Shown here one piece after another: positions 16,621 through 25,769 of a DNA stretch of 64,000 nucleotides. The DNA comes from Nitrobacter sp. NHB1 (GTDB taxonomy: Bacteria > Pseudomonadota > Alphaproteobacteria > Rhizobiales > Xanthobacteraceae), in assembly GCF_036964665.1 (NCBI RefSeq), contig NZ_JBAMDA010000001.1:1860001-1924000 (forward strand). Reading direction: 5' to 3'. Both the position numbers and the translations under genes were made by a program. The notes below the pieces were generated by a model. That model saw nothing but the letters and a program-made list of their open reading frames with translations. It did not search any database and was not told the origin of the DNA. Positions within the stretch are counted from its first letter, which is position 1. The number at the start of each line of letters is the position of its first letter.

Positions 16621-18318
16621 CTAGCGCTGCAACCGGACGCCGAGCATCACCACGGTCGACGCCGAGCTCGCGCCGGGAATGTTCGAGGCCAGAAGGTCGC
16701 GGCGCACCTGGGCCTTGATCTGGAATTCGCGGGTCAGCTTGTAAACGAGATCGCCCGAAAGCGAGTAGATCTCGTCGGAGCGGGTCGAGCCCTGATAATC
16801 CTGCGTACCATAGGTGAACCTGCCGACCGCGGTCAGCCAGCGGCGTAAATCGTGATCGACCTCGAATGTATATGTGCGGGTCAGCACACCGGAGACGCCG
16901 GCCAGCGTGGATTCATCGACCGAGGTGACGGAGATGAACTTCGCCGTGGTCAGCGGCGTCGCCGACCACACCAGCGACGCGCTGGTGAGCAGGCCGGTCA
17001 ACTGGTTGAGGCGCGGGTCCGCATAGCTCCGCGCGGCATAGCCGATGGAGGCTTCGCCGGTCAGCAGGCGTGTCAACTCAAAACTGGTCCCGACCTTGGC
17101 GTAGCCGCCGTTGGAATCGCGCTGGAAGCCATTGCGGTCGAACCGCGTGTCGTGGACGCGCGTGTCCGCTTCGACTTCGCCGAACGGCTTGACGCCGGGC
17201 AGCAGATCGTAGCTCGCGCGCGCCACGGCGCCATACTGGTTGAAGTCGCGATCGTCGTTGGGCGTCGATGTGCCGTCCGTCAATTGCGAGTTCTGATAGG
17301 TGGTGCGGTCTGCGGTCCCGTTCAGAGAGACTTGTAGCCGGTTGAAGTCGTGCTCGATGCCGGCCGTCCCGCCGGTCGTCGCATAGAGCGGATACTTCTC
17401 AAGGCCGGCCTGGATATTGGGGCTGCCGGGATTGTCGGTGCCGATCCGCAATCGTAATTCCGAATTGATGCGGGTATCGTGGGTAACGTCGAGACGTCCG
17501 TCGATCTTGCCGGTGAAATCCGGCCGATCCACGTTCGTCGGTACCGGCGACACGATCGGCCGACCGGAACTGTCGATATCAGGCGGAAATGTTCTGCCAT
17601 ACCCTGTGAACGATCCGCGCAGATCGACGAGGAGGGAGTGGCGCTCCCAGTCTGACTTCGCCACGAACTCTGGCGACACCATATAGAACGCGGAACCCTT
17701 CGGCTTGTTGAACCGGCCGGGATTGGTGTCGTAACCGCCCCACAACTCGACCGCCGATTTGACGAGGAAGCTGCCGACATAATTGCCCACGTCGGCGAAC
17801 GGATCGTCATCCCGCTTCAGGCGGCGGCGCGCGGGCTGTCCCTCCACTCTCCCCGCCATCGCCGGTGCGAGCGGAGCCTTGTTCGCAGTCGATGATGGCG
17901 GAACCGACAACGGCGGTGGCGGCGGAACGGCGACGAAATTGCCCGGCCCCGGCGGCTGCTTCGGTTTCGGCGCGCCGGGATAGGGTTTCGGCTTCTTGCG
18001 CCGGCGATTGAGCGAATCGTAACCGGTATCGCCCGCACCCGCTGCCGCGGGCACGCCGTAGGTGGGGATCCTGCCGATGCGCGACGGGGCTATTGTTGGC
18101 GAATCCGACGCGGCGTCGTCGCTACCGGCATCGCTGGTCCGGCGCAGGCCAGAATCCTGCGGCTGAAAAAATCCGCCGCGAAGCGGACTTATGCGATCGC
18201 CGGTGAGCATTTGCGCCTCGGCGGCCGAGCATGGTGGAACGATGAGGGCAAGGCAGGCCAAAACCGCGCGACACTTCGATGCGCGCTGCCGACGGCCCGT
18301 CGCTGGACCCCAAGTCAC
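16621..18318 (-). CDS. Outer-membrane beta-barrel protein (putative porin 2 type)
   Basis: A 565-residue secreted protein starting at GTG, with a signal peptide (cleavage after AEA, about residue 35). Residues about 40-180 are low-complexity and rich in Pro, Ala and Lys (KKPKPYPGAPKPKQPPGPG). The C-terminal 380 residues alternate in the pattern of a beta barrel (VELWGGYDTNPGRF, LLVDLRGSFTGYG, and a final VVMLGVRLQR). It resembles the barrel proteins of the BBP2/DUF2320 kind that are often linked to exopolysaccharide export. It is divergent from kpsF, which makes a link to surface polysaccharide plausible. The start codon is uncertain, as no ATG precedes the signal peptide. Confidence 0.72.
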   Translation of the reverse strand: MTWGPATGRRQRASKCRAVLACLALIVPPCSAAEAQMLTGDRISPLRGGFFQPQDSGLRRTSDAGSDDAASDSPTIAPSRIGRIPTYGVPAAAGAGDTGYDSLNRRRKKPKPYPGAPKPKQPPGPGNFVAVPPPPPLSVPPSSTANKAPLAPAMAGRVEGQPARRRLKRDDDPFADVGNYVGSFLVKSAVELWGGYDTNPGRFNKPKGSAFYMVSPEFVAKSDWERHSLLVDLRGSFTGYGRTFPPDIDSSGRPIVSPVPTNVDRPDFTGKIDGRLDVTHDTRINSELRLRIGTDNPGSPNIQAGLEKYPLYATTGGTAGIEHDFNRLQVSLNGTADRTTYQNSQLTDGTSTPNDDRDFNQYGAVARASYDLLPGVKPFGEVEADTRVHDTRFDRNGFQRDSNGGYAKVGTSFELTRLLTGEASIGYAARSYADPRLNQLTGLLTSASLVWSATPLTTAKFISVTSVDESTLAGVSGVLTRTYTFEVDHDLRRWLTAVGRFTYGTQDYQGSTRSDEIYSLSGDLVYKLTREFQIKAQVRRDLLASNIPGASSASTVVMLGVRLQR

Positions 18319-18518
18319 GATCCGGAAACTCCAACAGGAACATATATTTACAAAAGATCGCCGGAGGCGCGGCGGACCCTATCGTTAATGGAGTTAAAAC
18401 AATTATGGTTAACGGGCCGTTGAGAATGCGGCAGCCTGCATCGCATCGCACAAGCAGCCGTGCTAAGCACAGCCAGCGGACCGGAACGGCGCTTCTCCGT
18501 CCCACCACGGAATCAGGC

Positions 18519-19526
18519 ATGACCTCATCAAAAATCGTGACATCGGCCATGACCGATCAGGCCAACGCCGCGATCGAGTCCGCGTTGCGGACATTCGAGG
18601 CGGAGGCTGGCGGCGTGACTGCGCTCGCCGCAGCGCTCAAATCCGATCTCGGCCCTGCATTCGCCGCAGCGGCCGACACGATCCGCAACGCCAAAGGGCG
18701 GCTGATCGTCACCGGCCTCGGCAAGTCCGGCCACATCGGCCGCAAGATCGCGGCGACCTTCGCGTCGACCGGGACGCCAGCCTTCTTCGTTCATGCGGCG
18801 GAAGCCAGTCACGGCGATCTCGGCATGATCACCGCCGACGATGTCATCATGGCACTGTCGTGGTCCGGCGAGCAGCCGGAGATGAAAAACCTCATCACCT
18901 ATGCCAAGCGCTTTCGTATCGCCCTGATCGCCATGACCGCTGACCGCGACTCCACGCTGGGCACCGCCGCCGATATCGTGCTGGTGCAGCCCAGGGCGCG
19001 CGAAGCCTGCCCGCATAACCTCGCGCCGACGACGTCTTCGCTGATGCAGCTCGCACTGGGCGATGCGCTCGCTATCGCGCTGCTGGAGGGCCGCGGCTTC
19101 ACCTCGGTCGACTTCAGCGTTCTGCATCCGGGCGGCAAACTCGGCGCGCTGCTGAAATACACCCGTGACCTGATGCACAGCGGCGACGCCGTCCCGCTGA
19201 AGCCACTCGGCACCAAAATGTCCGATGCGCTGGTCGAAATGACATCGAAGGGGTTCGGTTGCGTCGGCGTCATCGACGGCCACGGGCACCTCGTCGGCAT
19301 CGTCACCGACGGCGATCTGCGCCGTCACATGCGCCCCGACCTGATGACCGCCCGCGTCGACGACGTCATGACCAGAAATCCAAAGACGATCGGACGCGAC
19401 CTTCTGGCCGGCGAGGTGCTGGAAATCCTCAACTCGTCGAAGATCACCGCGCTGATCGTGACCGACGGGAAGAAACCGGTCGGCATCGTGCATCTGCACG
19501 ACCTGCTGCGCGCCGGCGTAGCCTAG
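18519..19526 (+). CDS. kpsF: KpsF/GutQ-type D-arabinose-5-phosphate isomerase
   Basis: A 335-residue enzyme that converts ribulose 5-phosphate to arabinose 5-phosphate, the first step toward KDO of lipopolysaccharide and capsules. The SIS domain carries VTGLGKSGHIGRKIAATFAS (about 64-83), HAAEASHGDLGMI (about 93-105) and SWSGEQPE (about 114-121). The linker has DFSVLHPGGKLG, and two CBS domains fill residues about 215-335 (VTDGDLRRHM near 266). The ATG at 18519 gives the usual length. It is divergent from the outer-membrane barrel gene. No other kps or kds genes are in the window. Confidence 0.92.
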   Translation: MTSSKIVTSAMTDQANAAIESALRTFEAEAGGVTALAAALKSDLGPAFAAAADTIRNAKGRLIVTGLGKSGHIGRKIAATFASTGTPAFFVHAAEASHGDLGMITADDVIMALSWSGEQPEMKNLITYAKRFRIALIAMTADRDSTLGTAADIVLVQPRAREACPHNLAPTTSSLMQLALGDALAIALLEGRGFTSVDFSVLHPGGKLGALLKYTRDLMHSGDAVPLKPLGTKMSDALVEMTSKGFGCVGVIDGHGHLVGIVTDGDLRRHMRPDLMTARVDDVMTRNPKTIGRDLLAGEVLEILNSSKITALIVTDGKKPVGIVHLHDLLRAGVA

Positions 19527-19656
19527 AGCCAATCCGGCTTGATGGAATCAAAGCGGGGCTCCAGCTTTTGTTTTGACGCATTTTCTTCACGCGAACCGGT
19601 ATCCATCCCATTCCCTGGTCAAGCCGGAGGACGTGCTTCGCCCGAAAACGCTCTAA
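19527..19656. repeat. Dispersed repeat (CGAACCGGTATCC type), copy 1
   Basis: The element contains GATGGAATCAAAGC, CCAGCTTTTGTTTTGACGC, GCGAACCGGTATCCA and CGAAAACGCTCTA in that order. The same blocks occur at 26913-27004 and, inverted, at 31306-31428. It sits between the convergent kpsF and hemH genes and its end touches the hemH stop codon. Confidence 0.75.
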
Positions 19657-20690
19657 ATCCAGCCCTGAAGCTCGCGCAGCACCAGCTTCCGGATCACATC
19701 CATGCCCGGATCGCTGTCGTTCAGGCAAGGAATCGCGCTGAACTCCTCGCCGCCGTTGTTGTGGAAGATATGCGCATTCTCCTGCGCGATTTCCTCCAGC
19801 GTCTCCAGACAATCGGCCGAGAAGCCGGGCGTGACGATGGCCAGACGCTTCACGCCGTCCTTCGCCAGTTTCTCGACGGTCTTGTCGGTGTAAGGCTGCA
19901 ACCACTGATCGAAGCCGAAGCGCGACTGGAACGTCAGCATCAATTTTGACGCATCAAGCCCCATCCGCTTTTGCAGGGCTTCGGCGGTCGCAGCGCATTG
20001 CGCCTGATAAGGATCGCCCTTGTCGATATACGCCTGCGGCATGCCGTGGAACGACGCCATGATGATTTCGGGCGTGAACGAGAGCGAGGCGAGATGCCTC
20101 TCGATCGAAACCGCCAGCGCGTCGATGTAATCAGAATCGTCGTAGTATGGCGGCGTCACCCGCAGCGTCGGCTGCGCCCGCATCTCGCCGAGTACGCGAA
20201 ACGCCTCGTCGCACACCGTGGCCGTCGTCGCGGCCGAATATTGCGGATAGAGCGGCACCACCAGCAGTTTTTCGCAGCCCTGTGCCGTCAGCGCCGCGAT
20301 GCGCGAGCGCATCGACGGATTGCCGTAACGCATCGCCCAATCGACGACGACATGGTCGTGATCGGCGATCACAGCCGCGAGCTTATCTGACTGCGCCCGC
20401 GTGATGGTCTTGAGCGGCGACTCGTTCTGCTCGGTGTTCCAGATTTTCAGGTAGTCGCGGGCCTTGCGGCGCGGGCGGGTATTCAGAATGACGCCGTTCA
20501 GCGCCAGCTTCCAGACCAGGCCCTGCTTCTCGATGACGCGCGGATCGGACAGGAATTCCTTCAGATAGACGCGCAAGCCGCGGGCATCGGCGGTGTCGGG
20601 GGTGCCGAGATTGACGAGCAAAACGCCGACGCGCTCGCGCGGCGCACCCGCCGTGGTCCGGGCCTTCCCGATAGGAATAACGACCGTCAT
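19653..20690 (-). CDS. hemH: Ferrochelatase
   Basis: A 345-residue enzyme that inserts Fe2+ into protoporphyrin IX in the last step of heme synthesis. Family features are VGVLLVNLGTPD near residue 22, VVPLYPQYSAATTATV near 148, the catalytic-His segment IMASFHGMPQAYIDKGDPY near 210-228 and VTPGFSADCLETLEEI near 285-300 with the active-site Glu. The start at 20690 was chosen because the conserved sequence begins 20 residues later; an in-frame opening 61 codons upstream lacks support. Length is normal. Confidence 0.93.
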   Translation of the reverse strand: MTVVIPIGKARTTAGAPRERVGVLLVNLGTPDTADARGLRVYLKEFLSDPRVIEKQGLVWKLALNGVILNTRPRRKARDYLKIWNTEQNESPLKTITRAQSDKLAAVIADHDHVVVDWAMRYGNPSMRSRIAALTAQGCEKLLVVPLYPQYSAATTATVCDEAFRVLGEMRAQPTLRVTPPYYDDSDYIDALAVSIERHLASLSFTPEIIMASFHGMPQAYIDKGDPYQAQCAATAEALQKRMGLDASKLMLTFQSRFGFDQWLQPYTDKTVEKLAKDGVKRLAIVTPGFSADCLETLEEIAQENAHIFHNNGGEEFSAIPCLNDSDPGMDVIRKLVLRELQGWI

Positions 20691-20778
20691 ACCGTCTGAA
20701 TTCGCGCGCCGGCCCCTTCTTGTCAAGCCCGCGTATCTGCCGATACTGTTGCGACATTGACCGCGGAGGGGATTTGCC

Positions 20779-21174
20779 ATGACGGTCGCCGAATGGTGTG
20801 TCTTCGGGGCGGTCATTCTGTACCTGCTGACGATCGTGCCGTTCAAGGCGCTGGGATCTCCCGGCTTCGACAACGCCCGCCCCCGCGATCCCGGGTTCTA
20901 CGACCAACCGCTGCGCGCCCGCGCGCTTGGGGCGCACCTGAACGGCATCGAGGCCTTTCCGTTTTTCGCGGCGGCCGTGCTGCTTGCGGAATTTCGCGCT
21001 TCGCCCCAGCACCTGATCGACGAGCTGGCTATCCTGTTCCTGATCGTCCGCGCCGCCTATGTTTTGACCTATATCGGCGACCGGCCGACGCTGCGCTCGA
21101 TCCTCTGGAGCATCGGCTTTGCGATCAACACCGCGATCTTCTTTCTGCCGGCGATCCGGCACTGGCTGCCTTAG
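20779..21174 (+). CDS. MAPEG family membrane protein
   Basis: A 131-residue protein with four membrane helices. It fits the MAPEG family (membrane-associated proteins in eicosanoid and glutathione metabolism): RARALGAHLNGIEAFPFFAAAVLLAEF at about residues 49-75 contains the family's Asn-x-x-Glu pair, and RAAYVLTYIGDRPTLRSILW follows. The natural substrate of bacterial members is mostly unknown. It is divergent from hemH and convergent with the peptidase gene. Confidence 0.83.
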   Translation: MTVAEWCVFGAVILYLLTIVPFKALGSPGFDNARPRDPGFYDQPLRARALGAHLNGIEAFPFFAAAVLLAEFRASPQHLIDELAILFLIVRAAYVLTYIGDRPTLRSILWSIGFAINTAIFFLPAIRHWLP

Positions 21175-21206
21175 GAGTCCGGCTTAAGCGCAACTAATAA
21201 ACCAAC

Positions 21207-21297
21207 CGTCATGCCCGGCCTTGTGCCGGGCATCCACGTCTTTGTTCCAGTCAGCCAAGAAAGACGTGGATGGCCGGGACGAAGCCCGGCCATGACG
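21207..21297. repeat. Dispersed palindromic repeat (GTCATGCCCGGC type), copy 2
   Basis: Left end CGTCATGCCCGGCCTTGTG, then GCCGGGCATCCACGTCTTT; right half AAGACGTGGATGGCCGGG and CCGGCCATGACG. The two halves pair over most of their length, forming one long cruciform. It lies between two convergent genes and probably serves as a two-way terminator. Confidence 0.78.
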
Positions 21298-21351
21298 GCA
21301 TTAGCGTTTGCGGTGCTCCGATGATGAGTTTTCGTCAAAATTTGAAGCGCC

Positions 21352-23442
21352 CTATGCCGCCTGCGGCTCTTCGACGAGCCCACGACGCCGCAACAGCGCC
21401 TCCGGTTCCGGCTTGCGGCCGCGGAACGCGACGTAGGCTTCTTCCGGATCGCGCGAACCTCCTGACGAATAGATGTCATCGCGCAGCCGCTTCGCGGTGG
21501 CCGGGTCGAAGATGTCGCCGGTCTCCTCGAAGGCGCCGAAGGCATCGGCGTCCATCACTTCCGACCACATATAGCTATAGTAGCCTGCGGCATAATGGTC
21601 GCCGGAAAAGATGTGGCCGAACTGGGTCGGCCGGTGCCGCAGCGAAATCTCGGCGGGCATGCCGATCTTCTCCAGTTCAGTACGTTCGAAAGCCCTGACA
21701 TCGCGAACCTCTGAGGCCGGCTGGCTGTGGAACTCCAGGTCGATCAACGCCGAGGCGACGAATTCGACGGTAGCAAAGCCCTGGTTGAATTGTCGCGCCG
21801 CGAGGAAGCGCGTGAGCAGATCGTCCGGCAGCGGCTCGCCGGTCTGGTAGTGCTTTGCGAATTGCCGCAGCACCTGCGGCTGTTCCTGCCAGTGCTCGTA
21901 GAGCTGCGAAGGCAGTTCGACGAAATCGGTGAACACGCTGGTGCCCGACAGCGACGGGTAGGTCACGTTGGACAGCATCCCGTGCAGGCCATGCCCGAAC
22001 TCATGGAACAGGGTGCGCGCGTCGTCCGGCGACAGCAGCGCGGGCTGGCCTTCCGCGCCCTTGGCGAAGTTGCAGACGTTCACGACCTGCGGCGCGACCT
22101 CGCCATCGAGCTTCTGCTGGTCGCGCAGCGAGGTCATCCACGCGCCGGACCGCTTCGGGGCGCGGGCGAAGTAATCCCCGTAGAACAGCGCCCGATGCTT
22201 GCCCGAGACATCCTTCACCTCCCAGACCCGGACGTCCGGATGCCAGACCGGGATGTCCTTGCGCTCGGAGAAGGTGAGTCCGAACAGCCGATGCGCGCAG
22301 TCGAAGGCGGCGGCAATCATGCCCTCCAGCGTCAGATACGGCTTGATCGCGGCGTCATCGAAATCGGCGCGAATCTGCCGCAGCTTTTCGGCGTAGTAAC
22401 GCCAGTCCCACGGCGCGAGTGTGAAGTTGCCGCCCTCCTCGGCGATCAGGGCTTGCAAAGCGTCGCGGTCGGCGAGCGCCCGCGCACGGGCCGGCTTCCA
22501 GACCCGCTCCAGCAGGCCGCGGGCGGCTTGCGGCGTCTTGGCCATGGAATCCTCAAGGCGGTAGACAGCGAAGGTCGGGTAGCCCAGGAGTTTTGCGCTC
22601 TCCTCGCGGAGCGTGAGAATCTCCACGATGGTCGCGTTATTGTCGTTGGCGTTGCCGTTGTCGCCGCGTGCGGTGAAGGCCTTGTAGACCTTCTCGCGCA
22701 GGTCGCGTCGATCCGAACTCTTGAGGAACGGCTCCATCGAGGAGCGCGATGTGGTCACGATCGCCTTGCCGGGCAGCCCGCGCTCCTCAGCCGCGGCACG
22801 CGCGGCGGCGACGAAGCTGTCGGGAAGGCCGTCGAGATCGCCCTCGCCGAGTTCCAGAAACCATTGCTGCTCGTCGCCGAGCAGGTGGTGGCTGAAGCTG
22901 GTGCCGAGATGGGCCAGCCGTTCGTTGATCTCGGCCATCCGCGCCTTCGCGGTGTCGTCGAGGCCAGCGCCGGCCCGGTGGAAACGGGTGTAGGTGCGTT
23001 CCAGCAGACGCACCTGTTCGGACGTCAGTCCGAGCGTGGCGCGATTCTCGTGAAGCTGCGCGATGCGGCCGAACAGCACAGCGTTCATCAGGATCGGGTT
23101 CCAGTGCCGCGCCATCCGCAAGGAGACATCCTTGTCGATCTCGAGCAGCGCCGGATTGGAGTGCGCCGACACCAGATCGTAAAACACCGCCGACACCTTC
23201 GCGAGCAGCTTGCCGGAGCGTTCCAGCGCGGTGATGGTGTTGGCGAAGTCCGGCGCCGAGGGATCGTGTGTGATGGCCGCGACTTCGGCGGCGTGGTCGG
23301 TGAACGCCTGCTCGAAGGCCGGCAGGAAATGTTCCGGCGCGATCTCGCCGAATGGCGGGGTCTGGAACGGCGTCAGCCACGGCTCCAGCAGCGGGTTGTC
23401 CGGGCCGGAAGCGGCGGGCGGCGATTGAGGTGTGTCTGACAT
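21352..23442 (-). CDS. M3-family metallopeptidase (oligopeptidase A / Dcp type)
   Basis: A 696-residue cytoplasmic zinc peptidase that degrades short peptides. The zinc-binding motif HEFGH is at residues 480-484 (FHEFGHGLHGMLSN), and the third ligand region follows in FVELPSQLYEHW about 25 residues later. The C-terminal ALIDLEFHSQP and YYSYMWSEVMDADAF segments are typical of the family. Length fits both oligopeptidase A and peptidyl-dipeptidase Dcp; the choice between them cannot be made here. Monocistronic. Confidence 0.9.
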   Translation of the reverse strand: MSDTPQSPPAASGPDNPLLEPWLTPFQTPPFGEIAPEHFLPAFEQAFTDHAAEVAAITHDPSAPDFANTITALERSGKLLAKVSAVFYDLVSAHSNPALLEIDKDVSLRMARHWNPILMNAVLFGRIAQLHENRATLGLTSEQVRLLERTYTRFHRAGAGLDDTAKARMAEINERLAHLGTSFSHHLLGDEQQWFLELGEGDLDGLPDSFVAAARAAAEERGLPGKAIVTTSRSSMEPFLKSSDRRDLREKVYKAFTARGDNGNANDNNATIVEILTLREESAKLLGYPTFAVYRLEDSMAKTPQAARGLLERVWKPARARALADRDALQALIAEEGGNFTLAPWDWRYYAEKLRQIRADFDDAAIKPYLTLEGMIAAAFDCAHRLFGLTFSERKDIPVWHPDVRVWEVKDVSGKHRALFYGDYFARAPKRSGAWMTSLRDQQKLDGEVAPQVVNVCNFAKGAEGQPALLSPDDARTLFHEFGHGLHGMLSNVTYPSLSGTSVFTDFVELPSQLYEHWQEQPQVLRQFAKHYQTGEPLPDDLLTRFLAARQFNQGFATVEFVASALIDLEFHSQPASEVRDVRAFERTELEKIGMPAEISLRHRPTQFGHIFSGDHYAAGYYSYMWSEVMDADAFGAFEETGDIFDPATAKRLRDDIYSSGGSRDPEEAYVAFRGRKPEPEALLRRRGLVEEPQAA

Positions 23443-23593
23443 GAGCGTCCTGCTTTTGTCCGTTGCTGCATATTTTTGCCGCTATCCGGAAGACATCAAA
23501 ACTATAACACGCGACGAGGTCTTTGGGGGCCTTTGGCGCTTGCCGCGGCCGGCATTTTCGGAGAGATTGCCGCCCGCAACGGGATTTCTTGAC

Positions 23594-23854
23594 ATGAGTT
23601 CGCAACCTACCCCATCCGCCTCGCGCCGGATCGTCTGGTCCAGCGTAGTCACCGTCATCTCGGCGGCGATCCTGATCGGCGCGGAAGTATTCGGCGCCGC
23701 CTTCGCTGGCGGCTGGGCGCTCGCCATCCTGTTCGGGCTCAGCGTAACGGAGACGCACATCCTCCAGGCGGTGCTGTTCGCGATCGGTGTGTTCGTGATG
23801 ATCAACTTCATCCGCGCTGCCCAGCGCGTCGAACCCTTCGTGCGGCGCGCCTGA
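23594..23854 (+). CDS. Small two-helix membrane protein
   Basis: An 86-residue protein with two hydrophobic helices (about residues 12-45 and 52-74) and a basic tail ending VEPFVRRA. The reading frame is open further upstream to 23432, but the segment before the ATG at 23594 has no membrane-protein character and overlaps the promoter of the divergent peptidase gene. No family is recognised. It is likely real, because homologous small proteins with this helix pattern are common in the group. Confidence 0.6.
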   Translation: MSSQPTPSASRRIVWSSVVTVISAAILIGAEVFGAAFAGGWALAILFGLSVTETHILQAVLFAIGVFVMINFIRAAQRVEPFVRRA

Positions 23855-24529
23855 CGGAAACCGCTGCGGCACAGGGCTAACCCTGCTTCCTGCGTGCCAA
23901 GCTCACTTGTCGTTTCATTAAACAACTTTAACATCCGTTCATCTCCGGCGCGCGCTTGCGCGTCATATCGACCGCAGCGTGGGGAAACCGCGTCGCGCTC
24001 CCAAGAAAATTGTTGCGAAGCCGGATCAAAACACTTATGTCCGCTCCTGCCCAATTTCGCACGTGCCTGTGGTCGTGTGTCAGTCGGTGGGTATCCGGAC
24101 AAGAGGCCGGACAGCCGCCAAGGGTGAAGCAGCCGAGGGTCGCTCAGGTCGGTCGGATCGATCGAAACTGAGAGGCCAGCATCTCTCTCCAGGGATGCCG
24201 TTGAAGGCACTTCGCTCCTTGCAACCGTGACTGGCAGCCGGAGGCGAACCGGCGCACCCCGCTCTCAACGGGGGACGCGACTTAAAGCAACGACGGATCG
24301 GGCTTTTTTGGTCTCTACCGGCCTTCCACCGCCGGCGCGGGCTACTGAAAAGGCTTGTCCTTCATTGCCAGGTGTGCGGGCGGGATCATCCCAACCAATC
24401 CACGGCAGCACAGTTCGGTCTGAGCTCAAGGCTTTGTCGCGCCTCCATCGCGCGGCATCGCCGGAAACGCTCATGTCCGAGAACAATTTTTTGAACGGAT
24501 CCCGTCGCTGGGCCGTTTGGGAGAGTGCT
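23855..24529 (+). promoter_or_regulatory. Long structured 5' leader of the decarboxylase gene (speF-like RNA candidate)
   Basis: There is no credible gene in these 675 bases. Between 24090 and 24310 there is a series of stem-loops: TCCGG/CCGGA (24094-24111), GCATC/GATGC (24179-24198), GTTGAAGG with CCTTGCAAC (24200-24225), GCCGG/CCGGC (24237-24253), CCCCG/CGGGG (24257-24273) and AAAGC/GCTTT leading into six T's (24284-24309). The last looks like an attenuator. From memory, Rfam lists a speF motif upstream of alphaproteobacterial ornithine decarboxylase genes, and this leader is the expected place for it. The match to that family was not tested. Confidence 0.5.
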
Positions 24530-25672
24530 ATGACCGAACGCATTCAGGAATTCCTGCGCAACCGCCGCAGCGAAGGCAACGATACCGAGCCCTGCCTCGT
24601 GGTCGATCTCGACGTCGTGCGCGACAACTACCAGACCTTCGCGAAGGCGTTGCCCGACTCGCGCGTGTTCTACGCGGTGAAGGCCAACCCGGCGCCGGAA
24701 GTGCTGTCGCTGCTGGCCTCGCTCGGCTCGTGCTTCGACACCGCGACCGTCGCCGAGATCGAAATGGCGCTGGCCGCCGGCGCGACGCCGGACCGCGTCT
24801 CCTTCGGCAACACCATCAAGAAGGAGCGCGACATCGCGCGTGCCTATGCACTCGGCATTCGCCTGTTCGCAGTGGACTGCACCGCCGAGGTCGAGAAGAT
24901 CGCGCGCGCCGCGCCGGCTGCGAAGGTGTTCTGCCGCATCCTCTACGATTGCGCCGGCGCCGAATGGCCGCTGTCGCGCAAGTTCGGCTGCGACCCGGAA
25001 ATGGCGGTCGATGTGCTCGACCTCGCCAGGCGCCTGAGCCTCGAGCCGGTCGGCATCTCGTTCCATGTCGGCTCGCAGCAACGCAAGGTGAAGGCGTGGG
25101 ACCGCGCGCTGGCGATGGCCTCGCAAGTGTTCCGCGACTGCGCCGAGCGCGGGATCAACCTGACCATGGTCAACATGGGCGGAGGCTTCCCGACCAGGTA
25201 TCTCAGGGACGTTCCTCCGGTCGTGCAGTACGGCCGGTCGATCTTCCGCGCGCTGCGCAAGCATTTCGGCAACCAGATCCCGGAGACCATCATCGAGCCG
25301 GGCCGCGGCATGGTCGGCAACGCCGGCGTGATCGAGGCGGAAGTCGTTCTGATCTCCAGGAAGAGCGACGACGACGAGAACCGCTGGGTCTATCTCGACA
25401 TCGGCAAGTTCGGCGGCCTTGCCGAAACCATGGACGAGTCGATCCGCTACGCAATCAGGACGCCGCATGACGGCGCCGAGATGACGCCGTGCGTGCTGGC
25501 CGGTCCGACCTGCGACTCGGCCGACGTGCTGTACGAGAAGCAGCCGTATCCGCTGCCGGTAACGCTCGAGATCGGCGACAAGCTGCTGATCGAGGGCACC
25601 GGCGCCTATACGTCGACCTACTCGTCGGTGGCCTTTAACGGCATTCCGCCGCTGAAGACGTATCACATCTGA
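24530..25672 (+). CDS. Type III PLP-dependent ornithine/lysine decarboxylase
   Basis: A 380-residue fold-III decarboxylase that makes putrescine from ornithine (or cadaverine from lysine). The PLP lysine is K51 in FYAVKANPAPEV. SFHVGSQQ near 180, the phosphate-binding EPGRGMVGNAG near 256 and the catalytic Cys 328 in AGPTCDSADVLY are all present, so the enzyme should be active. The ATG at 24530 gives the usual length; an open upstream extension lies in the leader. Homospermidine synthase, which uses putrescine, is encoded 2.5 kb downstream on the same strand. The structured leader suggests control by RNA. Confidence 0.92.
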   Translation: MTERIQEFLRNRRSEGNDTEPCLVVDLDVVRDNYQTFAKALPDSRVFYAVKANPAPEVLSLLASLGSCFDTATVAEIEMALAAGATPDRVSFGNTIKKERDIARAYALGIRLFAVDCTAEVEKIARAAPAAKVFCRILYDCAGAEWPLSRKFGCDPEMAVDVLDLARRLSLEPVGISFHVGSQQRKVKAWDRALAMASQVFRDCAERGINLTMVNMGGGFPTRYLRDVPPVVQYGRSIFRALRKHFGNQIPETIIEPGRGMVGNAGVIEAEVVLISRKSDDDENRWVYLDIGKFGGLAETMDESIRYAIRTPHDGAEMTPCVLAGPTCDSADVLYEKQPYPLPVTLEIGDKLLIEGTGAYTSTYSSVAFNGIPPLKTYHI

Positions 25673-25681
25673 TCGCTTCAC

Positions 25682-25739
25682 CTCTCCTTCCCCGTTCGCG
25701 GGGAGGGAGAGGAAAGCCGGACGCCGGTTCGCCGGCGTC
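25682..25739 (+). terminator. Tandem hairpins after the decarboxylase gene
   Basis: Two hairpins follow the stop by nine bases. The first pairs CTCTCCTTCCCC with GGGGAGGGAGAG (25682-25711, one G-T pair). The second is GACGCCGG-TTCG-CCGGCGTC (25720-25739), a perfect eight-pair stem with a TTCG loop. No T-run follows, so their termination strength is uncertain. Confidence 0.5.
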
Positions 25740-25769
25740 TATCATTCCAGAATTCTGAAATTTCTCGCG

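Noticed and set aside
21727-23439. 570-residue open frame opposite the M3 peptidase
   Set aside because: The peptidase frame has all family motifs; the opposite frame is Arg/Gly/Val-rich with no recognisable domain, as is usual for antisense of high-GC genes.
24227-24529. N-terminal extension of the decarboxylase
   Set aside because: The 101 extra residues have no decarboxylase character and lie in the structured leader; known enzymes begin at the later ATG.
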